Below are positions 25,586-33,469 of a stretch of 64,000 bases of DNA, one piece after another; the stretch's first letter is position 1; every line of letters starts with the position of its first letter. Made by a program: the position numbers and the translations under genes. The notes below the pieces were generated by a model that saw only the letters and a list, made by a program, of their open reading frames with translations, made no database searches and was not told the origin of the DNA. The stretch comes from Geobacter sp. (GTDB lineage: Bacteria > Desulfobacterota > Desulfuromonadia > Geobacterales > Geobacteraceae). The stretch lies in contig DNJC01000076.1 in assembly GCA_003490025.1 (NCBI GenBank), forward strand, positions 62,001 through 126,000. Reading direction: 5' to 3'.

Positions 25586-26599
25586 CTAAGGTTTGAATAT
25601 CATGGTCTTACGTCCTGATGCCGCCGTTGTGGCCGATATCGACAGCAGGTAGCCGCTCCAAGCGGCGAGATAGGCCGAGCTGTTCCGATCGAAGGCGTTG
25701 CAGTGCCCGCCGTCGCTGATTATGTGGAGCATCTTGGGCGCGCCGGCCAGGGCAAACAGGCGCCGGGTCATTTGCACCGGTACGACAGGGTCCTTTTCGC
25801 CGTGTATCAGCAGCAGCGGCACCTCCACCCGGGCTATCTTCCTGCTGTTGTCGAAAGGGAGATGGATGCCCCACCAGCCGACCGTATAGTAGGCCAGCGG
25901 CGAGACATGTCTCACCATGTCGTTCATCGAGGTGAAGGAGCCCTCCATGACCAGCCCCGCCGGCTTGGTCTCCAAGGCCATCTGCAACGCCACAGCGGAC
26001 CCGAGCGATTGCCCGAAGAAAATGATCTTCTCTTGGGGCCATCCTTGCCGGGCGAGGTACGCCAGAGCAGCCCGCCCATCCAGGTAGAGATCGTTCTCCT
26101 GCAGCGGTTCTCCACCGCTCTTGCCGAAACCGCGATAGTCGAAGATGAAAATCGGGAAACCTGCTCGATGCAGCAGGTTCAGGTATTCCAGGTTGTCCGA
26201 AAGGTTTCCGGCGTTGCCGTGGAAAAAGAGCACAAGAGACCTGCCTGCTGCGCCGGGCAAGAACCAGCCGTTCAACTGCACGCGGTCGCTGGTCCGGAAC
26301 CAGATTTCCCGATAGGCGATGGCGTACTTTTCAGGGGTGGCGGGGAGAATCTTTTTCGGTATGAAGATGTAGCGGTTCAGGACCGAACAACCGAGGATGA
26401 CCATGATCAGAAGCAGCAAGAGGTACCGGGATGCGTGTCCCCGGCAGCTACTGCCGCAGTTTTGGCTCGGCGAAGCTTCCGCCTCGCTACCTGCTTCGCT
26501 GCGGGTCGAGGGGAGCCCCCGGCGCCGGCTCACGCTCCGGCCTGAGCCGGCCGGCATGGGATCGATGACGCCGCCATTTTTGTTCCTGCTTGTCGGCAT
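25586..26599 (-). CDS. Membrane-anchored alpha/beta hydrolase
   Basis: A 337-residue protein with an Arg/Ser-rich N-terminal stretch, one membrane anchor near residues 58-75 ('LLLLLIMVILGCSVL') and a hydrolase domain of the YfhR/BEM46 type: oxyanion 'FFHGNAGN', nucleophile elbow GQSLG, acid in 'HGEKDPVV', and histidine in 'DGGHCNAF'. It is probably a serine esterase or thioesterase on the periplasmic or cytoplasmic membrane face. Start chosen at 26599 because AGAGG lies eight bases upstream; a start at 26620 has no ribosome site. It stands next to the biosynthetic operon, but functional linkage is unproven. Confidence 0.78.
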   Translation of the reverse strand: MPTSRNKNGGVIDPMPAGSGRSVSRRRGLPSTRSEAGSEAEASPSQNCGSSCRGHASRYLLLLLIMVILGCSVLNRYIFIPKKILPATPEKYAIAYREIWFRTSDRVQLNGWFLPGAAGRSLVLFFHGNAGNLSDNLEYLNLLHRAGFPIFIFDYRGFGKSGGEPLQENDLYLDGRAALAYLARQGWPQEKIIFFGQSLGSAVALQMALETKPAGLVMEGSFTSMNDMVRHVSPLAYYTVGWWGIHLPFDNSRKIARVEVPLLLIHGEKDPVVPVQMTRRLFALAGAPKMLHIISDGGHCNAFDRNSSAYLAAWSGYLLSISATTAASGRKTMIFKP

Positions 26600-26654
26600 G
26601 GGCACGACCTCTTTTGGCAATACGGCATGACCGATGCGGTCGATTGGCCGTTAA

Positions 26655-26683
26655 TATACTCTCATTACAAACCCGAATGTCAA
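26655..26683 (-). promoter_or_regulatory. Sigma70-like promoter of the hydrolase gene
   Basis: On the minus strand TTGACA (26678-26683), 17 bases, AGTATA (26655-26660); an alternative -10 TATATT follows with a 19-base spacer. It lies about 55 bases upstream of the chosen start. Confidence 0.45.
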
Positions 26684-26729
26684 CGACCGCCGCAGGTGTG
26701 GTTACGGGGCGAGAATTTGCAGCATGGTA

Positions 26730-26758
26730 TTGACTTGCATGGCAAATAAGGATATATA
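26730..26758 (+). promoter_or_regulatory. Sigma70-like promoter of the ankyrin lipoprotein gene
   Basis: TTGACT (26730-26735), 17-base spacer, TATATA(AT) (26753-26760), 60 bases before the ATG. It is divergent from the hydrolase promoter about 50 bp away. Confidence 0.6.
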
Positions 26759-26819
26759 ATCGCACGCTAATGCGGTCGTTTTGGTTGAATGGTAAACGAA
26801 CTTTTCCAAGGGGGATCTT

Positions 26820-27272
26820 ATGAAAAAGATGGCATTGGTTGCGCTGTTCGTGGTCCTGGTGGCCTTGCAGTCCGGTTGTGCGAGCAGCGGGCTGTCCAAC
26901 GCCGCTATAAGTGGCGATCTTCAGCAAGTACAGTCGCTTGTCGGCCATGGAGAGCAGGTGAACGAGATCGACAAATGGGGCTGGACTCCGCTGATGTGGT
27001 CTGTTTATTACGACAATTTTCCCATCACGAAATGGCTTCTGGACAACGGCGCGGACCCCAACGTGAAATCGGAGCAGAGCTACGGCAACTACCAGCCGGG
27101 CTCGACGGCCCTGATCATCGCTGCCGCCTACGGGCATGACAACGCGGTGCAGGCCCTGTTGGACAAGAACGCGGATCCGAACGTGGTGGACAGGACCGGG
27201 AAAAGGGCGATCGATTACGCGGAGCAGTACGAGTTCAGCAAGGTCGTGGGCCTCTTGAAGAACTACAAATAA
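26820..27272 (+). CDS. Ankyrin-repeat lipoprotein
   Basis: A 150-residue protein with a lipoprotein signal peptide (lipobox LQSGC, lipidated C20) followed by about three ankyrin repeats, seen in 'GWTPLMWSVYYDN', 'WLLDNGADPN' and 'STALIIAAAYGHDNAVQALL'. Ankyrin repeats bind proteins, so it is probably a periplasmic or outer-membrane adaptor. AAGGGGGAT lies eight bases before ATG 26820, and a good promoter precedes it. It appears monocistronic. Base composition is lower in GC than the cluster to the left. Confidence 0.85.
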   Translation: MKKMALVALFVVLVALQSGCASSGLSNAAISGDLQQVQSLVGHGEQVNEIDKWGWTPLMWSVYYDNFPITKWLLDNGADPNVKSEQSYGNYQPGSTALIIAAAYGHDNAVQALLDKNADPNVVDRTGKRAIDYAEQYEFSKVVGLLKNYK

Positions 27273-27299
27273 CAGGAAGCGCCTACCAGCTATCAACTC

Positions 27300-27363
27300 C
27301 CCCTCCCCTTCAAGGGGAGGGGCACCCCATCCCCCTCCTGTCCTCCCCCTTGAAGGGGGAGGG
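27300..27363. repeat. Paired GC-rich palindromes
   Basis: CCCCTCCCCTT-c-AAGGGGAGGGG at 27300-27322 and CCTCCCCCTT-g-AAGGGGGAGG at 27342-27362. Both follow the ankyrin gene and could serve as hairpins. They belong to the same family as the palindromes near 14.8, 29.8 and 35.0 kb. Confidence 0.75.
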
Positions 27364-27469
27364 ACGCTACCAAAACCGTCCTCTCGGATCTTATCCACTA
27401 TCTAAATTCTCTTTCCGCACAAAGCAACATCCTCTCCCATGTCTGCAATTTCGGTTTCCGTTTTGCGAT

Positions 27470-27523
27470 ATATATGTTACATTCTCCGTGCGTAACACGA
27501 TTTTGTGAAATATAGGTGACATT
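27470..27523 (+). promoter_or_regulatory. Candidate HipB operator: two direct repeats
   Basis: ATATATGTTACATT (27470-27483) and ATATAGGTGACATT (27510-27523) match at 12 of 14 positions and are spaced 40 bp, close to four helical turns. The second copy touches the hipB ATG and covers its ribosome site. HipB-type antitoxins repress their own operon at repeated sites. Confidence 0.45.
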
Positions 27524-27802
27524 ATGCAGGAGCTGGGCGCAAGAATGCGCATCGCCAGAAAAGAGCGGAAGCTGACCCTCGCGCAACTGGCCGAGATGGT
27601 GTCTATCTCCAGGAAAACCCTGGGGGAGATTGAAGCCGGGACCGTGGTCGACATCGGCATCCGCAAGGTCGAACGTGTGCTTGAAGTCCTCGGACTGGAG
27701 CTGACGGTGCGTCCTTTCGGCGCTCCACCAACTTTTGAGGAACTGCAGAGGGAGAACGATCGCCATGACCTCTCAATCACTCGCCGTCTGGAACGCCGGT
27801 AG
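27524..27802 (+). CDS. hipB: HipB-like XRE-family antitoxin
   Basis: A 92-residue protein with an XRE helix-turn-helix (residues about 6-60: 'RMRIARKERKLTLAQLAEMV', 'SRKTLGEIEAG'). It would bind and neutralise the HipA kinase and repress the operon. ATG 27524 is preceded by AGGTG inside the candidate operator. The hipA start lies 38 bases inside its 3' end, a typical coupled toxin-antitoxin arrangement. The acidic/basic C-terminal tail ('RENDRHDLSITRRLERR') is unconserved. Confidence 0.83.
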   Translation: MQELGARMRIARKERKLTLAQLAEMVSISRKTLGEIEAGTVVDIGIRKVERVLEVLGLELTVRPFGAPPTFEELQRENDRHDLSITRRLERR

Positions 27803-28970
27803 CAAGACCGGTATCCTTGGCCAGGACGAAAACTATTTTTTCAATTATCTCCCCTGCGAAAACCCGCAGGAGCACCTGGTCTCGTTGACCATGCCCTACC
27901 GTCTGCAGAGCTGGATTTCGGAAAAATCCCTCCATCCCATCTTCCAAATGAACATTCCCGAGGGAGCGTTGCGCGAGGCGATCAGGAGCGCGTTCGCTAA
28001 ACTCCTGACGGTCGATGACATCGCCCTGCTGCGCATCACGGGCGGAAACCAGATCGGCCGAAACCGCTTCTCGCTGCCTGATTCCGATAGCCCTTCCATC
28101 CAGGAAAAACCGGAGTCCCTGGAGGAGATCCTCACCTACCCCGATGCAGTGGAGTTGTTCAACGAACTGGTGGCAAGACATGCGGAGCACTCGGGGGTCT
28201 CAGGCATTCAGCCCAAGGTGATCGTTGAGGCAACGGACAGGGCGACGGTCACGGCATCATCCTATATCGTAAAGTCGTGGGGGGATGAATTCCCACAGCT
28301 CGCAGCGAACGAGTTCTTCTGCATGACCGCGGCAAAGCGTGCAGGACTCTCCGTTCCCGAGTTCTCGCTTTCTGAAAACGGCCGGTTGTTCGTGATGCGA
28401 CGTTTCGACATGACTCACGCGGGGGAGAACCTGGGGTTCGAGGATTTCTGCTCGCTGCAGGCGCTGGGGACAGACAGGAAATACAACAGTACCTATGAAC
28501 GGGCGGCACGTACCATCAAGGATTTTGTGTCGCCGGAAAACCTCGCCAGGGCGCGGGAGCAGTTCTTCGCCACGCTCGTGCTGTCGGCGATGGTTCGAAA
28601 CGGCGATGCCCACTTGAAAAATTTCGGCGTCCTCTATGAGCATCCACAGGGTCCGGTTTGGCTTGCTCCGGTCTACGACATCGTCACCACAACGGCGTAC
28701 CTGCAGCACGACATCCCCGCGCTTCACCTGGCAGGCACGAAGAAGTGGTGGCCACGCAAAGTTCTGGAGAAGTTCGCTCTGCAGTCGCTTTCCCTTTCAC
28801 CGCGACTCGCAAACGAGATCATTGCCAGGGTTGCGGAGTCGGTCCTCGAGGTCTCCCGTTCGATAAGTCCTTACATCCATGACCATCCGGAATTCGCAGA
28901 GGTTGGCAACCGGATGTTGTTGGTCTGGCAACAGGGGGTGGGCGAGTTTGCGCACTCCGCACACGCGTAG
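27765..28970 (+). CDS. hipA: HipA-like serine/threonine kinase toxin
   Basis: A 401-residue HipA-family kinase. The N-terminal HipA_N domain is followed by the glycine-rich 'SGVSGIQPKV' (about residues 145-154), the catalytic loop 'NGDAHLKNFG' with catalytic Asp, and the metal-binding 'PVYDIVTT'. HipA of E. coli phosphorylates glutamyl-tRNA synthetase and induces persistence; the target here is not known. ATG 27765 is supported by the start of the conserved domain. All catalytic elements are present, so the toxin appears intact. Confidence 0.88.
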   Translation: MTSQSLAVWNAGSKTGILGQDENYFFNYLPCENPQEHLVSLTMPYRLQSWISEKSLHPIFQMNIPEGALREAIRSAFAKLLTVDDIALLRITGGNQIGRNRFSLPDSDSPSIQEKPESLEEILTYPDAVELFNELVARHAEHSGVSGIQPKVIVEATDRATVTASSYIVKSWGDEFPQLAANEFFCMTAAKRAGLSVPEFSLSENGRLFVMRRFDMTHAGENLGFEDFCSLQALGTDRKYNSTYERAARTIKDFVSPENLARAREQFFATLVLSAMVRNGDAHLKNFGVLYEHPQGPVWLAPVYDIVTTTAYLQHDIPALHLAGTKKWWPRKVLEKFALQSLSLSPRLANEIIARVAESVLEVSRSISPYIHDHPEFAEVGNRMLLVWQQGVGEFAHSAHA

Positions 28971-29190
28971 GACTAGCAGCGTAGGATAGCAGTTCACAAC
29001 TTCGAAAGTCGTCCCTGGTCAAGCCCCCTCCTTCTCACCTATCCGCTCTCTTCTTGTGCTCGCTCTCAAACTTACCTGATTAGCGTCAATCCTCTGCCAG
29101 CAGCAGTGAAGTCTCCCCCATGCGCGGCACTCTGAAACGAACAGTTTTGTCGGCGGAAATCAATTTTATGAAAACGGATATCATTTTTCC
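28971..29190. other. Gene-free stretch after hipA
   Basis: About 220 bp with no convincing reading frame or repeat. The GC content falls toward the right. No clear terminator hairpin was seen after hipA. Confidence 0.4.
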
Positions 29191-29231
29191 TTGACATAAA
29201 AACGGCGGGATTGTAATAATCATTTTCATTT
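29191..29231 (+). promoter_or_regulatory. Strong sigma70-like promoter with Fur-like box
   Basis: TTGACA (29191-29196), 17-base spacer, TAATAAT (29214-29220). TAATAATCATTTTCATT overlaps and follows the -10 and resembles the A/T-rich Fur box. If Fur binds here, the metal-ATPase locus would be repressed when iron is sufficient. The promoter is clear; the Fur assignment is only a similarity by eye. Confidence 0.5.
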
Positions 29232-29315
29232 GAGACGGGCCGTGATCAACCGCAGTCTTTGATCATCCGCCTCTTCGAAAGAGGCATCTTAGTTTCAGTA
29301 TATGGGGGCAAGCAG

Positions 29316-29714
29316 ATGGCGCCGTTGAGTGTTTTACCCGGAAGGTTGCGGTTCGAAACTAACAGTCTCGTTGGTGACAGTGACGGGTGCCTTCTCCTGG
29401 AAGACAGCATCTCCGCACTGCAGGGGGTGACCGAAGTCGCCGCCAGTCACCGGACAGGGCGCATCCTGGTGAGATTCGACGAGACCCGTGTCACCCGCAG
29501 CGAGATCGAAACGCAACTGGACGAGGCGCTGCGGGCTGCTGCCTTGCAAAAGGAGAGGGGACCGGAATTTTCCGAACTGCGGCGCTCCGCCGCTTCCCGT
29601 ACTGCATCATCCTCCGGTGTCGGCCACTTTGTCATGGAAATGGCCCTCCACGCCTTCCTCCCCGCTCCACTCGACCTTCTCCTCCCCACGGCGGCAACCG
29701 CTTTCCGCAGGTAG
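29316..29714 (+). CDS. HMA-like domain protein without CXXC
   Basis: A 132-residue protein. Residues about 5-75 have the ferredoxin-like pattern of heavy-metal-associated domains ('PGRLRFE', 'LQGVTEVAASHRTGRILVRFD') but no CXXC metal site. The C-terminal part has a weakly hydrophobic stretch. The same module recurs in the protein at 30826 and at the N-terminus of the P-type ATPase at 31378. It may be a docking or regulatory module of that ATPase. ATG 29316 is preceded by GGGGG; a TTG at 29259 is an alternative start. Confidence 0.6.
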   Translation: MAPLSVLPGRLRFETNSLVGDSDGCLLLEDSISALQGVTEVAASHRTGRILVRFDETRVTRSEIETQLDEALRAAALQKERGPEFSELRRSAASRTASSSGVGHFVMEMALHAFLPAPLDLLLPTAATAFRR

Positions 29715-29773
29715 TCCAGTGGATGCAGATTCACCTGATTTGCTCCTGGCTCGCACCTGCTTCAAATCCCCCT

Positions 29774-29801
29774 AACTCCTCCCTTTTCCAAAGGGGGAGT
29801 T
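29774..29801. terminator. Palindromic hairpin, possible terminator
   Basis: AACTCCTCCCTTT, a 3-base loop, AAAGGGGGAGTT then TT. It lies 60 bases after the HMA-like gene. It resembles the local palindrome family, so it may be a repeat that doubles as a terminator. Confidence 0.45.
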
Positions 29802-29991
29802 TCTGCAGCGGATTGACGCCAATCAGCTAAAGTAATGACACAGGGGGGCAGACAAAGATCCTGAATGACTCACGCACATTTCTTCAGAGAGAGCGCGCGT
29901 TCATGCCGCAATCAATGGCGATAATTCCTCACAAAAGTGATCAGGCCTGTCCAAGGGCTACTTTATTCAATGTAAGTAGTCTTTCTCACTC

Positions 29992-30019
29992 TTGACAGGA
30001 GTAAGTGCGACGATAACAT
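29992..30019 (+). promoter_or_regulatory. Sigma70-like promoter of the His-rich protein operon
   Basis: TTGACA (29992-29997), 16-base spacer, TAACAT (30014-30019). Transcription from it would pass through the hairpin at 30039-30066 before reaching the gene. Confidence 0.5.
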
Positions 30020-30038
30020 TGCGTGTATTTCCAATCAA

Positions 30039-30066
30039 AAGGCATCCCAGCAGGTGCCTTTTTTTT
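30039..30066 (+). terminator. Leader terminator (possible attenuator)
   Basis: AAGGCA, 10-base loop, TGCCTT followed by further Ts. It sits between the promoter and the ATG at 30080, so full expression of the downstream genes needs read-through or antitermination. Confidence 0.6.
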
Positions 30067-30079
30067 CTTGGGGGCGGCG

Positions 30080-30574
30080 ATGGAAAGCGAGGAGCACCAC
30101 GAGCACCACGAGCACCACGAGCACCACGAGCACAAGGAGCACAAGGAGCACAAGGAGCACAAGCGCTACGAGAAAAGCGAAGGAGGGGATAAAGAGATGG
30201 AATTCGATAAAGAAAAAGGGGAGGGCGTGAAGATGGAAGGTCTGCACTTGAAGAAAAGAGACCTCTGGCTGGTGGCCGGGGGCGCTCTGGGCGCGCTTGC
30301 CGCACTCGGGCTCAGCAAGATGTCAACGAAGGTCCGCCCGGCGGCGGTAGGCGCGGTCCGCGAGGGATACGCCTTCAAGGAGTGGTTGGCCGGCAAGGCC
30401 GAGAAGGTCAAGGAGGACGTGGAAGACATCGTCGCCGAGGGGGTGCACCAGTACCAGAGCGACCTCGCAGCGACGGCCGACTCCGTGAAACGCGAGAAGG
30501 ATATCCTGGAAAAAATCGAGAAGCTGGTTGAGGGTAAACTCGCCAAGATCAAGCCTGAGCAGGGGGAGGGGTAG
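30080..30574 (+). CDS. Histidine-rich small membrane-associated protein
   Basis: A 164-residue protein. Residues about 5-28 are tandem His/Glu and His/Lys triplets (EHH x4 then EHK x4), a likely metal-binding or buffering segment. A hydrophobic Gly/Ala helix follows ('LVAGGALGALAALGLSKM', about 60-80), then a charged coiled-coil-like tail. ATG 30080 follows GGGGGCGG; the frame extends upstream through the leader hairpin, so I reject that longer form. Genomic context with a heavy-metal P-type ATPase suggests a metal chaperone or sensor role, not proven. Confidence 0.65.
   Translation: MESEEHHEHHEHHEHHEHKEHKEHKEHKRYEKSEGGDKEMEFDKEKGEGVKMEGLHLKKRDLWLVAGGALGALAALGLSKMSTKVRPAAVGAVREGYAFKEWLAGKAEKVKEDVEDIVAEGVHQYQSDLAATADSVKREKDILEKIEKLVEGKLAKIKPEQGEG
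30092..30163 (+). repeat. 9-bp coding tandem repeats (His-rich segment)
   Basis: Four perfect copies of GAGCACCAC then four of GAGCACAAG. They encode the EHH and EHK repeats. Perfect identity suggests recent expansion and possible length variation. Confidence 0.92.
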
Positions 30575-30576
30575 TC

Positions 30577-30804
30577 ATGGAAAAAGAGGGAATGAACAAC
30601 GGAATGCGCAAGGGGATGTCCTACTTCGGCAACGCTCTCAAAGTCACCCTCGGTGCCGGAGCTGCCTTGGGCGGCGCCTACCTCCTCTCCCGGGTAGGTG
30701 AGAAGCAGGACACCGAGTCGAGCCTTTCGCGCCTGGAGCAGATGCTGTCGGAGCTGGCCGCGACACAGGAAGTGGAGAAGGTCGTCCCGAAAAGGAAGAG
30801 ATAA
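30577..30804 (+). CDS. Small single-helix membrane protein
   Basis: A 75-residue protein starting two bases after the His-rich gene. It has one hydrophobic helix (about residues 20-40, 'ALKVTLGAGAALGGAYLL') that resembles the helix in the protein upstream, then an acidic amphipathic stretch and a basic tail (PKRKR). It is probably a partner of the His-rich protein in the membrane. No known domain is recognised. Confidence 0.55.
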   Translation: MEKEGMNNGMRKGMSYFGNALKVTLGAGAALGGAYLLSRVGEKQDTESSLSRLEQMLSELAATQEVEKVVPKRKR

Positions 30805-30825
30805 CTCAAGCTGCTGGAGGTGGTT

Positions 30826-31347
30826 ATGGTAGTCGCAAGCCTTTTAGACGGCAGGATACGGATCAGGGACGAGGGGCTGAAGAAGGAGCCGCTGGCCTCC
30901 CGGGTCAGGGAAGCGCTCCTGGCCGCTCCGGGGGTCAGTTCGGTGGAGGCGAACCCGCGGGTCGGCAGCCTGCTGGTCCTCTTCAGCGCTGCTGTCACGG
31001 CGGTGGAAAAGATTCTGAAGACGGTCTCCGATCTGCTCGGTATAGCTGCAGAGTCCCCCGATAGCGCAGAACAAGCGCCAAGTCCGGGGATACCTTTTGC
31101 CGAACGGGCGTCTTCCGCCACCTCTCAGGTCAGGAAGAAATTGTTGAGCCTGGTGGGGAGGGCTGCGCTTGCCGTTCCTCCCGGAGCGAAGAGGAGGATG
31201 GTGAATATCGGCATGCTGGCCTCGCTTGCGGTAAGCCTCGCCGCCGCTATCTTCGGCTTGAAGAAGCTCCACATCCTGACGGGAATCATCTTCGTCGCCC
31301 TCTTCGGTGACCATTTTTACCAGAAAAAAGAGGCGATGTTCGCCTAG
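30826..31347 (+). CDS. HMA-like domain membrane protein without CXXC
   Basis: A 173-residue protein. Residues about 5-70 form a Cys-less HMA-like module ('LLDGRIRIRDEG', 'PGVSSVEANPRVGSLLVLF'). A linker and one or two C-terminal membrane helices follow ('MLASLAVSLAAAIFGL', 'LTGIIFVALFGDHFY'). ATG 30826 is preceded by GGAGG with eight-base spacing. It precedes the P-type ATPase by 30 bases. It probably associates with the ATPase in the membrane. Confidence 0.6.
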   Translation: MVVASLLDGRIRIRDEGLKKEPLASRVREALLAAPGVSSVEANPRVGSLLVLFSAAVTAVEKILKTVSDLLGIAAESPDSAEQAPSPGIPFAERASSATSQVRKKLLSLVGRAALAVPPGAKRRMVNIGMLASLAVSLAAAIFGLKKLHILTGIIFVALFGDHFYQKKEAMFA

Positions 31348-31377
31348 CAGCTGTCTCAAGCCAGTGAAGGGGGAAGG

Positions 31378-33459
31378 GTGATTTACCGTATCGTTCAGGA
31401 CATTCCCGGCAGGCTGAGGCTGGCCCTCACGCTGCCGCGCTTTCCGGCAGTGGACCGTTGCGGCGTGGAGGCGCAATTCAGGGACCTGGCCGGGGTGGAG
31501 GAAGTCTCCTTTTCCCCGAGGACCGGAACCCTCCTGGTGCGACACGACCGGAAGCGGGCGACGCGCGACGCGATACTGGAGCGGGTTTCGGCCGCCCCCA
31601 TTCCCCCCACCCGCAGGCCTCGACCCGCAACCGAACTGGAACAGAAAAAAAAGACCGCGGTCCGCGCCGGGCTGCTACTGCTGGCCCGCCCCCTGATCCC
31701 TCCCCCGATACGTCCCATAATGGCCATCTACGGAGCAATGCCCATCTTCAAGAGAGGCGCGGTGGCCCTTCGGGAACGGAAGCTGAACGTCGATCTCCTG
31801 GACGCATCGGCGGTCGGCGCGGCCATGGCGACCCGCGAGTTCTTCACCGCTTCCCTGATCACCTCGCTCCTGAAGCTGGGAGAATACCTGGAGGAGTGGA
31901 CCCGCGGCGAATCGAGGCGGCTTCTCTCCGACATGTTCCATACCGGAGACGAATGGGCCTGGGTGTTCCGGGATGGCGAGGAAATCCGGCTCCCCCTTGA
32001 GGAGGTCGTGGAGGGGGACACGGTCATCGTCCGGTTGGGCGGACTCATCCCGGTGGACGGGTCGGTGCTGGAAGGCGAGGCCCTGGTGAACCAGTCCAGC
32101 CTGACCGGTGAGGGATTGCCGGTGGCCAAGAGGAAGGGGCTTTCGGTTTATGCCGGCACCGCCATCGAGGAGGGGAGCCTGCGGGTTCTTGCCACGCAGG
32201 TAGGCGACCAGACCCGCGCCGCCCGGGTGGTGAAGACCATCGAGGCGGCCGAGGCGGTCAAGGCGGAGAGCCAGAGCAAGAGCGAGGAGATGGCCGAGAG
32301 GATCGTCCCCTACTCGTTTCTCCTCTCCGGCCTCACCTTCCTTGTCACCGGGAGCCTGTCCAGGTCCGCCGCCGTTTTGCTGGTCGACTACTCCTGCGCC
32401 ATCAAGCTTTCCACCCCGCTGGCCATTCTCACCTCGCTGGCCCGCTCGGCCCGGCACCGTGTGCTGATCAAGGGCGGCAAATACCTGGAAAAACTGGCCC
32501 GGGCCGACGCCTTCGTGCTCGACAAGACCGGCACCCTGACGGAAGCCACCCCGGAGGTGGCCGACGTGGTCCACTTCAACGGCTTCACCAGGGAGTTCGT
32601 ACTCAAGCAGGCGGCCTGCGTCGAGGAACACTTCCCGCATCCGGTGGCAAGCGCCGTGGTGCGTAAGGCGGCCCAGGAGGGGATCTCGCACGCCGAGGAG
32701 CACGCCGAGGTGGAGTACGTCCTCGCCCATGGCATCGCCTCCAGGCTGCAAGGGAAGAGGATCGTGGTCGGCAGCCGGCACTTCGTCAACGAGGACGAGG
32801 GGGTGGATGTCTCTGCGGCCGAGCCGTTCGTTCACCAGTTTGCCGATCGCGGCAACTCCGTTTTGTACGTGGCAGTGGGGGGGGAGCTGGCGGGGTTGAT
32901 CGCCATTCACGACCCGCTGCGCCAGGATGCCCTGAAGTTCCTGGCAGCCCTCAAGGAGAGCGGCATCAAGAAGGTGGTGATGCTCACCGGCGACAACGAG
33001 GCAACGGCCCGGACCATTGCGGCGACCCTGGGCATCGATGAGTACCACGCCCAGGCCCTCCCCGACAGGAAGGTGGAGGTGGTGCGGGAACTCCAGGATC
33101 AGGGGTACACGGTGGCCATGGTTGGGGACGGGATAAACGATTCGCCGGCGCTTTCCCAGGCCGACGTCGGTATCTCCATGCGGCACGGAGCCGACATCGC
33201 CCGCGAGGCGTGCGACGTACTCCTCCTGGACGGTACCCTGGACGACATCCTGACCGCCCGGGCCGTCAGCCGGGAAGCGATGGAGCTTGTGGAGCACAAC
33301 TTCCGCACCATAGTCGCCGTGAATTCAGCGGCGCTGCTTTTAGCCGTCACCGGCGCAGCCCCCCCCGTCTTTTCGGCCACCATCCACAACCTGAGCACCA
33401 TCCTCGTGGGGCTCAGGTCCCTTCAGCCGTTGCGAAAAGAGGTAGGAGCCAGCGGTTAA
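31378..33459 (+). CDS. Heavy-metal P-type ATPase with SCAIK in place of CPx
   Basis: A 693-residue P1B-like ATPase. Residues 1-75 are a Cys-less HMA-like module. Membrane helices, the actuator loop TGE ('SLTGEGLP'), the phosphorylated Asp382 in DKTGTLTE and the hinge 'GDGINDSPAL' are all present. The membrane metal motif, normally CPC/CPx, reads 'YSCAIKLSTP' (S339-C340), so the proline is missing and only one Cys remains. The metal is therefore uncertain. The start is GTG 31378 after GGGGGAAGG. Upstream His-rich and HMA-like proteins probably serve it. Confidence 0.85.
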   Translation: MIYRIVQDIPGRLRLALTLPRFPAVDRCGVEAQFRDLAGVEEVSFSPRTGTLLVRHDRKRATRDAILERVSAAPIPPTRRPRPATELEQKKKTAVRAGLLLLARPLIPPPIRPIMAIYGAMPIFKRGAVALRERKLNVDLLDASAVGAAMATREFFTASLITSLLKLGEYLEEWTRGESRRLLSDMFHTGDEWAWVFRDGEEIRLPLEEVVEGDTVIVRLGGLIPVDGSVLEGEALVNQSSLTGEGLPVAKRKGLSVYAGTAIEEGSLRVLATQVGDQTRAARVVKTIEAAEAVKAESQSKSEEMAERIVPYSFLLSGLTFLVTGSLSRSAAVLLVDYSCAIKLSTPLAILTSLARSARHRVLIKGGKYLEKLARADAFVLDKTGTLTEATPEVADVVHFNGFTREFVLKQAACVEEHFPHPVASAVVRKAAQEGISHAEEHAEVEYVLAHGIASRLQGKRIVVGSRHFVNEDEGVDVSAAEPFVHQFADRGNSVLYVAVGGELAGLIAIHDPLRQDALKFLAALKESGIKKVVMLTGDNEATARTIAATLGIDEYHAQALPDRKVEVVRELQDQGYTVAMVGDGINDSPALSQADVGISMRHGADIAREACDVLLLDGTLDDILTARAVSREAMELVEHNFRTIVAVNSAALLLAVTGAAPPVFSATIHNLSTILVGLRSLQPLRKEVGASG

Positions 33460-33469
33460 CGCCGAGACG

